From positions 1,054,001-1,118,000 of the forward strand of contig NZ_FTPS01000001.1 of the NCBI RefSeq assembly GCF_900156525.1: a stretch of 64,000 nt of DNA, in the 5' to 3' direction. The notes beneath the pieces are model-generated. The model ran no database searches and was not told the origin of the DNA. It worked only from the letters and a program-made list of their open reading frames with translations. Source of the stretch: Pontibaca methylaminivorans. GTDB taxonomy: Bacteria; Pseudomonadota; Alphaproteobacteria; Rhodobacterales; Rhodobacteraceae. Position 1 is the stretch's first letter. Each line of letters opens with the position of its first letter. This document shows, piece by piece, positions 21,639 to 30,511 of this stretch. Made by a program: the position numbers and the translations under genes.

Positions 21639-21822
21639 GTCGCCTCTTATCAGGTTGTTCCCCGCGCGCGGCTGATCACAGAGGTAGCAGACTGCGGCAC
21701 CGGATTACAGAGTCCGCCGCATCGCCCATGGCCGCGGGGTGGCGTCCGCCTGCCGCGATCGGCGCCCGTGGCGCGCCGCGGCGATCAGGGCCCCGAAAGA
21801 CGCCGGAAACATGGCACAGGGT

Positions 21823-21851
21823 TTGACTTGCGCCCGGCGGCGGCGTAAGTG
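21823..21851 (+). promoter_or_regulatory. Candidate promoter of rpmH-rnpA
   Basis: TTGACT (21823-21828) and TAAGTG (21846-21851) are 17 bases apart, and the -10 ends about 70 bases before rpmH. The 284-base gap between the divergent histidine kinase gene and rpmH holds no gene that I can see. I see no DnaA-box cluster, so nothing suggests a replication origin here. Confidence 0.55.
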
Positions 21852-21922
21852 ACGGGACTCGAAACACCCTCATTCCGGGAGGCGGATCCGCCGTTCCCGG
21901 TCGAACCATTGGAGACGGAGCG

Positions 21923-22057
21923 ATGAAACGCACCTATCAGCCCTCGAATCTGGTCCGCAAGCGCCGTCACGGTTTTCGCGCGCGCATGGCCACCAAGGCC
22001 GGGCGCAAGATTCTGGCCGCCCGCCGCGCCCGTGGCCGGAAGGTTCTGAGCGCCTGA
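21923..22057 (+). CDS. rpmH: 50S ribosomal protein L34
   Basis: This complete 44-residue L34 reads [18 protein letters not shown] at its start and continues with the conserved [25 protein letters not shown] lies 7-10 bases before the ATG. It has the normal family length and is followed by rnpA after 16 bases, the order conserved in most bacteria. Such a small gene is easily missed by length-limited gene finding. Confidence 0.97.
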   Translation: MKRTYQPSNLVRKRRHGFRARMATKAGRKILAARRARGRKVLSA

Positions 22058-22073
22058 GCCGGACGGCCGGGAC

Positions 22074-22535
22074 ATGACCCATCAGCCGGCAGCAGAGGCA
22101 ACCGCGACCGCCCCGGCGGCGATCGCGCCGTTCCGTGCTGCGGCACACCCGACCATCACCGTGCTGACCCGGCGCGCCGATTTCCTGCGCGCCGCACGCG
22201 CCCGGCACCATGCCCGCCCCGGCATGATCGTGCAGGGCCGCAAGCGTCGCGCGCAAGAGCCGGCGACCGGCATCCGGGTCGGGTTCACCTGTTCGAAAAA
22301 GGTCGGCAATGCGGTGGCCCGCAACCGGGCCAAACGGCGCCTGCGCGAGGCCGCCCGGCAGATCCTGCCCGAAGCCGGCAGATGCGGCTGGGATTATGTC
22401 CTGATCGGACGGCGCGACGTGACCGCGACGCGCGCTTTCGAGGCGTTGCTTGACGATCTGCGCCGGGCGCTCGCGTCCCTGCACGGAAGCGACCCGCGCG
22501 AGCCGCACGAGGACAGCCCGGCCGGGTCCGCTTGA
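22074..22535 (+). CDS. rnpA: Ribonuclease P protein component
   Basis: This 153-residue basic protein supports the RNase P ribozyme in tRNA 5' processing. The RNR signature region [20 protein letters not shown] is at about 74-93. The first 28 residues (Ala/Thr-rich) extend beyond most family members, which begin near LTRRADFL; a GTG at 22161 is an alternative start without a clear ribosome site. It ends with a low-complexity acidic tail. The stop shares a base with the yidD ATG. Confidence 0.93.
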   Translation: MTHQPAAEATATAPAAIAPFRAAAHPTITVLTRRADFLRAARARHHARPGMIVQGRKRRAQEPATGIRVGFTCSKKVGNAVARNRAKRRLREAARQILPEAGRCGWDYVLIGRRDVTATRAFEALLDDLRRALASLHGSDPREPHEDSPAGSA

Positions 22536-22810
22536 TGAGCCCGCTGGCCCGGATACTCGCCCTGCCGGTGCGGGCCTATCGGCTGCTGCTTTCGCCATGG
22601 GTCGGGTTCAACTGCCGCTATCAGCCGACCTGCAGCGCCTATGCGCTCGAAGCACTTGAAACCCACGGTGCGTTCCGGGGCGGCTGGCTGGCGCTGCGGC
22701 GCATTGCCCGCTGTCATCCGCTCGGCGGCTGCGGCCACGATCCGGTGCCGCCGCCCGCGCCCGCGCGCGCATCCCTGCAATCGCACCCCGACAAAGGAGC
22801 AAAGCGATGA
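22535..22810 (+). CDS. yidD: YidD membrane protein insertion efficiency factor
   Basis: This 91-residue membrane-associated protein assists YidC-dependent insertion. The family core [18 protein letters not shown] (about 24-41) and [17 protein letters not shown] (about 57-73) is complete. ATG 22535 overlaps the rnpA stop by one base; a TTG three bases upstream is less likely. Its stop overlaps the next gene as ATGA. yidC itself is displaced by about 3.5 kb. Confidence 0.94.
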   Translation: MSPLARILALPVRAYRLLLSPWVGFNCRYQPTCSAYALEALETHGAFRGGWLALRRIARCHPLGGCGHDPVPPPAPARASLQSHPDKGAKR

Positions 22811-23685
22811 CATCCGCCTATGTCCCCCCCGAAGTCTGGACCTGGGAGCAGGAAAAGGACTCGGGCGGGCGGTTCGCCAGCATCAACCGCCCGGTTGCCG
22901 GGCCGACCCATGTCAAGGCGCTCCCGGTCGGGACGCATCGTTTCCAGCTGTATTCGCTTGCCACCCCGAACGGCAACAAGGCCGCGATCATGTTCGAGGA
23001 ACTGCTCTCCGCCGGCCATTCCGCAGCCGAATATGACGCCTGGCTGATCCAGATCGGCGACGGCGACCAGTTCTCCAGCGGCTTTGTCGAGGTCAATCCG
23101 AACTCGAAGATCCCGGCGCTCATGGATCACGGCACCGAACCCCCGACGCGGGTGTTCGAATCCGGCGCGATCCTGGTTTACCTTGCCGAGCAGTTCGGGG
23201 CCTTTCTGCCGCAGGACGCTCCCGCCCGCACCGAATGCCTGTCGTGGCTGTTCTGGCAGATGGGCAGCGCCCCGTTCCTGGGCGGCGGTTTCGGCCATTT
23301 CTATTCCTATGCGCCGGAAAAGCTCGAATATCCGATCAACCGCTATGCGATGGAAGCCAAGCGCCAGCTTGACGTGCTCGACCGGCATCTGGCCGGCAGC
23401 GCATATCTCGCGGGCGATGCCTACACCATCGCCGACATTGCCACATGGCCCTGGTACGGGCAGCTTGTGCTTGGCCGGCTTTACGATGCCGCTACCTTCC
23501 TTGATGTGGAAAGCTATGAAAACGTGCTGCGCTGGGCGCAGGAGATCGACGCCCGCCCGGCCGTGAGGCGCGGCTGCATGGTGAACCGCACCTCGGGCGA
23601 TCCGGCGGAGCAGTTGCATGAGCGTCACGATGCCTCGGATTTCGAGCTGCGCACCGAAGACAAGCGCGACGGCGGCAAAGCCTGA
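22807..23685 (+). CDS. yghU: YghU-type glutathione-dependent disulfide reductase
   Basis: This 292-residue cytosolic protein belongs to the Nu-class GST-like group. The thioredoxin-like domain contains the TPNGNK segment that binds glutathione in YghU/YfcG and NPNSKIPAL at the cis-proline; an all-helical C-domain follows from about 150 ([25 protein letters not shown]). YghU proteins bind two glutathiones and reduce disulfides rather than act as classical transferases. AAAGGAG lies 8 bases before the ATG. It overlaps yidD by four bases, an uncommon neighbour for that gene. Confidence 0.9.
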   Translation: MTSAYVPPEVWTWEQEKDSGGRFASINRPVAGPTHVKALPVGTHRFQLYSLATPNGNKAAIMFEELLSAGHSAAEYDAWLIQIGDGDQFSSGFVEVNPNSKIPALMDHGTEPPTRVFESGAILVYLAEQFGAFLPQDAPARTECLSWLFWQMGSAPFLGGGFGHFYSYAPEKLEYPINRYAMEAKRQLDVLDRHLAGSAYLAGDAYTIADIATWPWYGQLVLGRLYDAATFLDVESYENVLRWAQEIDARPAVRRGCMVNRTSGDPAEQLHERHDASDFELRTEDKRDGGKA

Positions 23686-23720
23686 CGCAACGGGAACCAG
23701 CACAACCGGACGGAAAGATC

Positions 23721-24635
23721 ATGCAGCGCAGGCCGGAAGATTCCGCCATCCATCCGCTTTTCGAGGGGGCGCCGGCCACCACCGAATTCCGCAAGCTGCG
23801 CAAGCGCATCGTGCGCCAGACCCGCGAGGCGATCGACCAGTATGCCATGGTCGATCGCGCCGCGGACGCGCCCCGCGCGCGCTGGCTGGTCTGCCTTTCG
23901 GGCGGCAAGGACAGCTATACGCTGCTTGCGGTGCTGCATGAACTGCAATGGCGCGGCCTGCTGCCGGTGGACCTGCTGGCCTGCAACCTGGATCAGGGTC
24001 AGCCCGGATTCCCGGCCACGGTGCTGCCCGATTTCCTGCGCAAGACGGGCGTCCCGCACCGGATCGAATATCAGGACACCTATTCGGTGGTGGTCGACAA
24101 GGTGCCGCAGGGGCGCACCTATTGTGCGCTCTGCTCGCGGCTGCGGCGCGGGAATCTTTACCGGATCGCGCGCGAGGAAGGCTGTTGCGCGGTGGTGCTC
24201 GGGCATCATCGCGACGACATCCTTGAAACGTTCTTCATGAATCTTTTTCACGGCGGGCGGCTGGCCACCATGCCACCCAAGCTGTTGAACGAGGCCGGCG
24301 ATCTTTTCGTCTTTCGGCCGCTCGCCCATGTGGCCGAGGCCGACTGCGACCGCTTCGCCCGCGCCATGGGCTATCCGATCATCCCCTGCGATCTCTGCGG
24401 CAGTCAGGACGGGTTGCAGCGCCAGCAGGTAAAGGCGCTGATCGACCAGTGGGAAGCGAACCGCCCCGGCCGCCGGCAGATCATGTTCCACGCGCTCATG
24501 AACATCCGGCCAAGCCATATGCTGGACCCCGGCCTGTTCGATTTTGCCGGCCTCATGCGCCAGGCAGAAACGGGGGATACGGGAGATACGGGGCAAATTA
24601 ATGAAAATGCTGCGGAAATTCCGGTCTTGCGTTAA
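23721..24635 (+). CDS. ttcA: tRNA 2-thiocytidine(32) synthetase TtcA
   Basis: This 304-residue PP-loop ATPase thiolates cytidine 32 of some tRNAs with a 4Fe-4S cluster. The PP-loop [10 protein letters not shown] is near residue 60. The two cysteine pairs CALC (about 135-138) and CDLC (about 230-233) supply cluster ligands, and [20 protein letters not shown] is the conserved middle motif. The last 25 residues, including a GDTGDTG repeat, are not conserved. The catalytic region is intact. Confidence 0.95.
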   Translation: MQRRPEDSAIHPLFEGAPATTEFRKLRKRIVRQTREAIDQYAMVDRAADAPRARWLVCLSGGKDSYTLLAVLHELQWRGLLPVDLLACNLDQGQPGFPATVLPDFLRKTGVPHRIEYQDTYSVVVDKVPQGRTYCALCSRLRRGNLYRIAREEGCCAVVLGHHRDDILETFFMNLFHGGRLATMPPKLLNEAGDLFVFRPLAHVAEADCDRFARAMGYPIIPCDLCGSQDGLQRQQVKALIDQWEANRPGRRQIMFHALMNIRPSHMLDPGLFDFAGLMRQAETGDTGDTGQINENAAEIPVLR

Positions 24636-24701
24636 GATCCCGGTGACGATCGGATCCTAGCCTCGTCCCCGACACCCATGTTGTCGAGGAAAGGTGCCGC
24701 C

Positions 24702-26273
24702 ATGACGTTCTTCGCCGGTCCGATGACCAGCAATCGGTTGCGGCCCCTGTCGTTTCTTGCGGATCCGCTGCTGCTCGCCTTTCTGCCGGCGCTGATCCTC
24801 GGCGCCTACTGGATCGGCGGCGAACGGGCGCTGCTGCTCAGCGCGCTCGGCGCTCCGCTGATCGTCGCCGTGCGGCTTGCCCTGCGGCCGCCCGGGACAC
24901 TGATCCTCCGCGACCGGGTGACGGGTTTCCTCCTTGAGGACGGGTTCGATGCGGCCTTGCGCGATCTTTACGCCGAAACCGGGGAGAGCGGGCTGCGTTC
25001 CGCCTGTTTCGCGCTGGAACTCGGCGATCTTTCCGATCTTCGCGCCCTCCACGGCGAGGCGGCGGTCGATCTCGCGCTCGCGCGTTCGGGGGAACGGATC
25101 CTCTCGGCGCTGCGCGACGGCGATCTGATCGCGCGGCTCGGGGACAACCGCTTTGCCATCGCGCTCATGCCCGGGCATCAGCTTGACCTTGAACTCTGCA
25201 TCCAGCTTGCCGGCCGGCTCCAGACCGCGGTGGAAGAGGCGATCGCGCTCGATGGCTGTTCGATCCACCTGTCCTGTTCGATCGGCTTCTGCCTGCGCAG
25301 CCGCGCCCCGAGGGGCGATGCCGACGACTGGTTTGACGCGGCAACCGCCGCGCTGGAGGAGGCCCGGCAGGGGGGCAACTCGGCGATCCGGGCCTATGCG
25401 CCGGACATCCAGCGCAGCACCCGCCTGCGGCACGACATGCAGAATGAGGTGACCCATGCCCTCATGAACGGACAGATCCTGGCCTGGTTCCAGCCCCAGA
25501 TCTCGACCGACACCGGCCATATCACCGGTTTCGAGGCGCTCGCCCGCTGGCAGCACCCGTTGCGCGGCATGATTGCGCCCGACCGTTTCCTGCCGGTCCT
25601 GCTGGAAACCGGCCAGATCGAGCGGCTTGGCCACATGATGCTGCGCCATGCGCTCATGGCGCTGCGCGGCTGGGACCGCGCCGGGCTGAACATCGCGCGG
25701 GTCGGGGTGAATTTCACCAGCCGGGAGTTGCGCAATCCCGACCTGGCCGACCGCATCGCCTGGGAACTCGACCGCTTCGATCTGGCCCCCGACCGGCTCG
25801 CGGTGGAGATCGTCGAGACCGTCGCCAGCTATGCGCCGGACGAGGTCGTGATCCGCAACATCGCCCGTCTCGCCGAACTCGGCTGCGCGATCGATCTTGA
25901 CGATTTCGGCACCGGCCATGCCTCGATCCGCCGGCTTGCGATCTCGCGGATCAAGATCGACCGCAGCTTTGTTTCCCGCATCGACCGCGACAGCGGGCAG
26001 CGCCGTCTTGTCGCGGCGATCCTCTCCATGGCGCAGCAGCTGGAGCTCGAAACCCTGGCCGAAGGGGTGGAGACGCCGGGCGAACATGCGCTGCTTGCGC
26101 AAATGGGCTGCGACCATGTGCAGGGCTTCGGCATCGGCCGCCCCATGCCGTTCGAGCAGACCTTCGACTGGATCGCCGCGCATGAACGCTCGATCGTCGC
26201 CGTGCCCGCGATCAGGACCATGGCCGGCCCGGAGCCGCGCGGGCCGGATCCGTTCCGGGCCGCACCCCCATAA
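24702..26273 (+). CDS. EAL-domain c-di-GMP phosphodiesterase with degenerate GGDEF
   Basis: I start this 523-residue protein at ATG 24702 because GAGGAAAGG lies 7 bases before it; an ATG at 24678 lacks such a site. Two hydrophobic segments near residues 15-60 anchor it. A GGDEF-like domain spans about 75-225, but its signature is LGDNRF near 146, so cyclase activity is unlikely. The EAL domain from about 250 is complete: FEALARWQHP near 277, DLDDFGTGHAS, KIDRSFV and ETLAEGVET. Predicted activity: hydrolysis of c-di-GMP, perhaps tuned by nucleotide binding to the GGDEF remnant. Confidence 0.9.
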   Translation: MTFFAGPMTSNRLRPLSFLADPLLLAFLPALILGAYWIGGERALLLSALGAPLIVAVRLALRPPGTLILRDRVTGFLLEDGFDAALRDLYAETGESGLRSACFALELGDLSDLRALHGEAAVDLALARSGERILSALRDGDLIARLGDNRFAIALMPGHQLDLELCIQLAGRLQTAVEEAIALDGCSIHLSCSIGFCLRSRAPRGDADDWFDAATAALEEARQGGNSAIRAYAPDIQRSTRLRHDMQNEVTHALMNGQILAWFQPQISTDTGHITGFEALARWQHPLRGMIAPDRFLPVLLETGQIERLGHMMLRHALMALRGWDRAGLNIARVGVNFTSRELRNPDLADRIAWELDRFDLAPDRLAVEIVETVASYAPDEVVIRNIARLAELGCAIDLDDFGTGHASIRRLAISRIKIDRSFVSRIDRDSGQRRLVAAILSMAQQLELETLAEGVETPGEHALLAQMGCDHVQGFGIGRPMPFEQTFDWIAAHERSIVAVPAIRTMAGPEPRGPDPFRAAPP

Positions 26274-26295
26274 GCCCGCAAAAGGGGGAATCTGC

Positions 26296-26324
26296 TTGAC
26301 GTTTGGGGCCACACTCGTTTGAAC
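26296..26324 (+). promoter_or_regulatory. Weak candidate promoter before yidC
   Basis: TTGACG (26296-26301) and TTGAAC (26319-26324) have 17-base spacing in the 89-base gap between the EAL gene and yidC. The -35 is good and the -10 is poor (3/6). It would let yidC be transcribed separately from the upstream genes. Confidence 0.3.
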
Positions 26325-26362
26325 CCCATCTGTCATTGCATGCACCAGGTGGCCGTTCCCTC

Positions 26363-28180
26363 ATGGACGACAAGAACAAGAACCTCATCCTCGCGACAGC
26401 GCTCTGCCTTCTCGTGATCATCGGCTGGTATTTTCTTTTCCCGCCCGAGAAGCAGGCTCCGTCACCCGAGCCGGCCACGAACACGCAGCCCCTGGCGGAC
26501 CCGACCCCCACAGCCGAGGAACCCGCCCCCGAAACCGTGACCGCGACCGGAACGCCGGATTCGCAGCAGCCCGGGCGCAACCCGGCGGACGAACCCCGCG
26601 TAAAGGTCGATACCCCCAATCTCGTCGGGTCGATGTCGCTGATCGGCGGACGCATCGACGACATATCGCTGCGCAAATACCACACCGGTCTCGACGACAG
26701 TTCCCCGATCGTCGCGCTGTTCGAACCGACGGGAAGCGATGCGCCCTATTACGCGGTGCACGGATGGGCGCCCGGCGGCGGCCTGACCGCGGCGGACGTG
26801 CCGGGGTCCGACACCGAATGGCAGGTTGAAAAGGGCGAGGTCCTGGGCGTTGACAGCCCGGTCACGCTGGTTTGGGACAATGGCAAGGGGCTGACCTTCC
26901 GCCGGGAGATCTCGGTGGACCGCAACTTCATGCTCACCATCACCCAGTCGGTCGAGAACAATTCCGGCGCCACCGCAAGCCTGGCCCCCTATGGCCTGCT
27001 GCGCCGCCACGGGAAGCCGACGGAACTCAAGAATTTCTTCATCCTGCACGAGGGCATGATCGGCGTCGCCGACGGCAAGCTTTCGGAAGTCAGCTACAAG
27101 AAGATGGCCGACCTGCCGGAAAGTGGGGGCGACATCCGCTCCGAAACCACCCGCGTCGAAAGCAATGGCTGGATCGGCTTTACCGATCATTACTGGATGT
27201 CGACGCTGATCCCGCAGCCGGGCGCGTCCTTCCGCTCGGTCGCCCGCTACGATCCGGGCCGCGACATCTATCAGACCGAAGCGGTGCTGCCCACGGTCAG
27301 CGTCGGCGACGGCGCGACCGAAACGGTCACCACCCGGCTGTTCGTCGGCGCCAAGCAGTGGGAAACCCTGCGCGACTATGAACGCGACGGGATCGCGGAT
27401 TTCATCAACAGCATCGACTGGGGCTGGTTCTTCTTCCTGACCAAGCCGATTTTCTGGCTGCTGCACCACCTGCACCAGCTGATCGGCAACATGGGCATCG
27501 CCATCATCAGCCTGACCCTCATCATCAAGGCGCTGCTGTTCCCGCTGGCCTACAAGTCCTACGTGTCGATGGCGCGGATGAAGGAACTCCAGCCGCAGAT
27601 GCAGAAGCTGAAAGAAGCCGCCGGCGACGACCGCCAGAAGCTGCAGCAGGGCATGATGGAGCTCTACAAGAAGGAAAAGGTCAATCCGGCGGCCGGCTGC
27701 CTGCCGATCCTGATGCAGGTTCCGATCTTCTTTTCGCTCTACAAGGTGATCTTCGTCGCCTTCGAACTGCGCCACGCGCCGTTTTTCGGCCCGTTCCAGG
27801 ATCTGAGCGCCCCGGACCCGACCTCGATCTTCAACTTCTTCGGCCTGTTGCCCTGGGGCGCGCCGGAGCCCGGCACGCTGATGGCGACGATCTTCATCGG
27901 CATCCTGCCGCTTCTGCTCGGGATTTCCATGTGGCTGCAGCAAAAGCTGAACCCGGCCCCCGCGGACCCGACGCAGCAGATGATCATGGCCTGGATGCCC
28001 TGGGTGTTCATGTTCATGCTGGGAACCTTTGCCAGCGGGCTGGTCCTTTACTGGATCACGAACAACACGATCACCTTCTCGCAGCAATACGCCATCATGC
28101 GGCTTCAGGGCTACAAACCGAACGTTTTGGGCAATATCCGGACCGGCTTTTCGCGCAAGGCCAAGGCTGAAAAGAAATGA
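26363..28180 (+). CDS. yidC: Membrane protein insertase YidC
   Basis: This 605-residue inner-membrane insertase has an N-terminal membrane anchor (NLILATALCLLVIIGWYFLF), a Pro/Glu-rich linker and a large periplasmic domain (about 75-345). Five conserved membrane segments follow from about 350 (INSIDWGWFFFLTKPIFWLL to the C-terminus), with the cytoplasmic coiled region KELQPQMQKLKEAAGDDRQ and the basic tail RKAKAEKK. The ATG chosen gives the standard MDDKNKNLI start, although the frame is open about 60 bases further. It is complete. Confidence 0.97.
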   Translation: MDDKNKNLILATALCLLVIIGWYFLFPPEKQAPSPEPATNTQPLADPTPTAEEPAPETVTATGTPDSQQPGRNPADEPRVKVDTPNLVGSMSLIGGRIDDISLRKYHTGLDDSSPIVALFEPTGSDAPYYAVHGWAPGGGLTAADVPGSDTEWQVEKGEVLGVDSPVTLVWDNGKGLTFRREISVDRNFMLTITQSVENNSGATASLAPYGLLRRHGKPTELKNFFILHEGMIGVADGKLSEVSYKKMADLPESGGDIRSETTRVESNGWIGFTDHYWMSTLIPQPGASFRSVARYDPGRDIYQTEAVLPTVSVGDGATETVTTRLFVGAKQWETLRDYERDGIADFINSIDWGWFFFLTKPIFWLLHHLHQLIGNMGIAIISLTLIIKALLFPLAYKSYVSMARMKELQPQMQKLKEAAGDDRQKLQQGMMELYKKEKVNPAAGCLPILMQVPIFFSLYKVIFVAFELRHAPFFGPFQDLSAPDPTSIFNFFGLLPWGAPEPGTLMATIFIGILPLLLGISMWLQQKLNPAPADPTQQMIMAWMPWVFMFMLGTFASGLVLYWITNNTITFSQQYAIMRLQGYKPNVLGNIRTGFSRKAKAEKK

Positions 28181-28235
28181 TCATCGCACAGCGCCCGGGC
28201 GCGGCACCGGGCCGGGGCGCTCGTGATCGCAGCGC

Positions 28236-28901
28236 ATGGACAACGCCATGGTGATGCCCTTTCCGCTTGCCGAAGACCCCGACGAGGCGATGCTTGCGGC
28301 CGGAAGCCGGATGTTCGCGGGACCGGTCGATTTCCTCAAGGGCGTGGTGGCCATGGACGGCCTGCCCGCTGCCGACCGGGTCGAGGTCTGTTTTGCCGGG
28401 CGCTCAAACGTGGGCAAGTCGAGCCTGATCAACGCACTCACCGGGCGCAAGAGCCTCGCGCGGGCCTCGAACACGCCGGGGCGGACGCAGGAGATCAACT
28501 TTTTCACCGTTGGCGACAGCCATTACATCGTCGATCTGCCGGGATACGGCTATGCCAGTGCGCCCTTGCCCGTGGTGGAGAAATGGCAGCGTCTGCTGCG
28601 GCGCTACCTTTCCGGGCGGCCGACCCTGCGGCGCGTCTTTGTCCTGATCGATTCCCGCCACGGCATAAAGAAGGTCGATCAGGAGATACTCGCCCTGCTC
28701 GACAGTTCGGCCGTCACCTTCCAGGTCGTCCTGACCAAGATCGACAAGCTCCGCAACGATGCGGAGCGCGAGCGCGTCCTCACCCAGGTGCGCGGGGCGC
28801 TGGCGCCGCATCCGGCGGCCTTTCCCGAACTCGTGCTGACCTCCTCCGAAAGGGGGGATGGAATCGCGACATTGCGCAGTATAATCGCGAGCCTCGCCTG
28901 A
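28236..28901 (+). CDS. engB: Ribosome biogenesis GTPase YihA/EngB
   Basis: This 221-residue GTPase acts in assembly of the large ribosomal subunit. It has G1 GRSNVGKSS (near 55-63), G2 TPGRTQ, G3 DLPGYG, G4 TKIDK and a C-terminal SSERGDG (G5 region). Translation may start at 28236 or at the ATG 12 bases later; neither has an obvious ribosome site. It follows yidC, as in other alphaproteobacteria. Confidence 0.95.
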   Translation: MDNAMVMPFPLAEDPDEAMLAAGSRMFAGPVDFLKGVVAMDGLPAADRVEVCFAGRSNVGKSSLINALTGRKSLARASNTPGRTQEINFFTVGDSHYIVDLPGYGYASAPLPVVEKWQRLLRRYLSGRPTLRRVFVLIDSRHGIKKVDQEILALLDSSAVTFQVVLTKIDKLRNDAERERVLTQVRGALAPHPAAFPELVLTSSERGDGIATLRSIIASLA

Positions 28902-28952
28902 CAGCGGCCGCCCGCCGCATCTGCCACCGCCCGAAACCCGAACGGACCCCGC

Positions 28953-29822
28953 ATGAAGACCAGAGACCAGAGCCGCAACTGGATCGCCGCCGCCAAGACC
29001 CTGTCGAGCGCCCTTCCCTATCTGCAGCGCTATGATGGCGCCACGGTGGTGATCAAGCTTGGCGGCCATGCCATGTCGAGCGACGAGGCGATGGACCTTT
29101 TCGCGCGCGACGTGGTGCTGATGCAGCAGGTCGGCGTGAACCCGGTGATCGTTCACGGTGGCGGCCCCGCGATCAATGCCATGCTGGAGCGGCAGGGGGT
29201 CACCTCGCAATTCGTGAACGGGCGGCGCGTGACCGACGCGGCCACGATCGAGGTGGTGGAGATGGTGCTCTCGGGCCTCGTCAACAAGCGCATCGTGCAG
29301 GCGGTGAACCGTCAGGGCGGAACGGCGGTCGGGATCTCGGGCAAGGACGGGGGGCTGATGACCGGTGTGATCACCGATCCCGCGCTCGGATTCGTCGGCA
29401 CGCCGGTCGAGATGAACCCCCGGCTGCTGCATACGCTGTTTGCCAGCGACATGATCCCGGTGATCGCGCCGGTCGGCGCCGGCCCCAATGGCGAGACGCT
29501 GAACATCAACGGCGACAGCGCCGCCGGCGCCATTGCCGCCACGCTCAAGGCCGATCGCCTGTTGCTGCTGACCGATGTCGCCGGCGTCAAGAATGCCGAC
29601 GGCGAGGTGCTGACCGAACTCACGGCCGATCATATCCGCCAGTTGACCGAGCAAGGCGTGATCACCGGCGGCATGATCCCCAAGACCGAGACCGCGCTCG
29701 AGGCGATTGCGGGCGGCGTGCGGGCCGTGGTGATCCTGGACGGGCGCGCGCCGAATGCCTGCCTGCTCGAACTTTATACCGAGCACGGGGCGGGAACGCT
29801 TATCCGCCCCGACACGCGATGA
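28953..29822 (+). CDS. argB: Acetylglutamate kinase
   Basis: This 289-residue kinase performs the second step of arginine synthesis, phosphorylating N-acetylglutamate. The amino-acid kinase motifs are all present: [10 protein letters not shown] (ATP-binding Lys near 33), [30 protein letters not shown] and [10 protein letters not shown]. It is full length. The stop overlaps the start of the following Fe-S protein gene as ATGA, so the two should be co-translated. Confidence 0.97.
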   Translation: MKTRDQSRNWIAAAKTLSSALPYLQRYDGATVVIKLGGHAMSSDEAMDLFARDVVLMQQVGVNPVIVHGGGPAINAMLERQGVTSQFVNGRRVTDAATIEVVEMVLSGLVNKRIVQAVNRQGGTAVGISGKDGGLMTGVITDPALGFVGTPVEMNPRLLHTLFASDMIPVIAPVGAGPNGETLNINGDSAAGAIAATLKADRLLLLTDVAGVKNADGEVLTELTADHIRQLTEQGVITGGMIPKTETALEAIAGGVRAVVILDGRAPNACLLELYTEHGAGTLIRPDTR

Positions 29823-30511
29823 GCACCGCCCCGCTTTACGACGACATCGAGCGGACCGCCCTGGCCGAGGGGCTGATCGTGATGGGGGCCCTGCATCCTG
29901 CCCGCGTGGAAGCCCGCGGCGTGGATCACGGCACGCTGATCCTGCTTGGCGCCGGCCGGGACTTCTGGACAGCCTTTTCCGCCGCGCCGGAGGCCGGTGA
30001 CGGCGCGCCCGATCCGGTCGATCGCTGGTCGCTGCGGGTGGTCGGGGCGCTTGCGCGGCGTTTCGGCGGACAGGCGCTGTTTCCCTTCGGCGGGCCGCCC
30101 TATTCGCCCTTCATCGACTGGGCGCTGCGGTCGGGGCGCGCCTTTTCAAGCCCGGTCGGAATGCTCGTGCACGATACGGTCGGGCTCATGATCTCGTATC
30201 GCGGTGCCCTGCATTTCGGAGACGAGATCGCGTTCCCCGCGCCGCCCGCCGGGTCGCCCTGCACGACCTGCGTCGAAAAGCCCTGCCTTGACGCCTGCCC
30301 GGTCGGCGCCCTGGGCGCAGGGCACGGCTACGACCTTGACGCCTGTCACGGCTATCTGGACAGCGACCCGGGCCGCGACTGCATGGAGCGGGGCTGCGCG
30401 GTGCGCCGTGCCTGCCCGCTGAGCGCCGGCGCCGGACGATCCGAGGCGCAGTCGGCGCTCCATATGCGGGCGTTTCACAAACCGCCCGCTCAGCGGAACG
30501 GCGGCGCGTAA
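29819..30511 (+). CDS. Small Fe-S protein related to the QueG C-terminal region
   Basis: This 230-residue cytoplasmic protein carries one clear ferredoxin-type cluster motif, [18 protein letters not shown] (near 147-164), and further cysteines ([14 protein letters not shown]) that could hold a second cluster. The order [17 protein letters not shown], then Fe-S region, recalls epoxyqueuosine reductase, but at 230 residues it lacks the cobalamin-binding part of QueG. The function is unknown. It is translationally coupled to argB. Its last 22 bases overlap the 3' end of the opposite-strand amino-acid-binding gene. Confidence 0.8.
   Translation: MSTAPLYDDIERTALAEGLIVMGALHPARVEARGVDHGTLILLGAGRDFWTAFSAAPEAGDGAPDPVDRWSLRVVGALARRFGGQALFPFGGPPYSPFIDWALRSGRAFSSPVGMLVHDTVGLMISYRGALHFGDEIAFPAPPAGSPCTTCVEKPCLDACPVGALGAGHGYDLDACHGYLDSDPGRDCMERGCAVRRACPLSAGAGRSEAQSALHMRAFHKPPAQRNGGA

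Noticed and set aside
21639-21922. Replication origin next to rpmH
   Set aside because: Some bacteria have oriC near rpmH-dnaA, but I see no dnaA gene, no DnaA-box cluster and no AT-rich unwinding region here.
24565-24600. Short tandem repeat GGGATACGGGAGATACGGGG at the ttcA end
   Set aside because: Only about two imperfect units, inside a non-conserved coding tail; no sign of a functional repeat.
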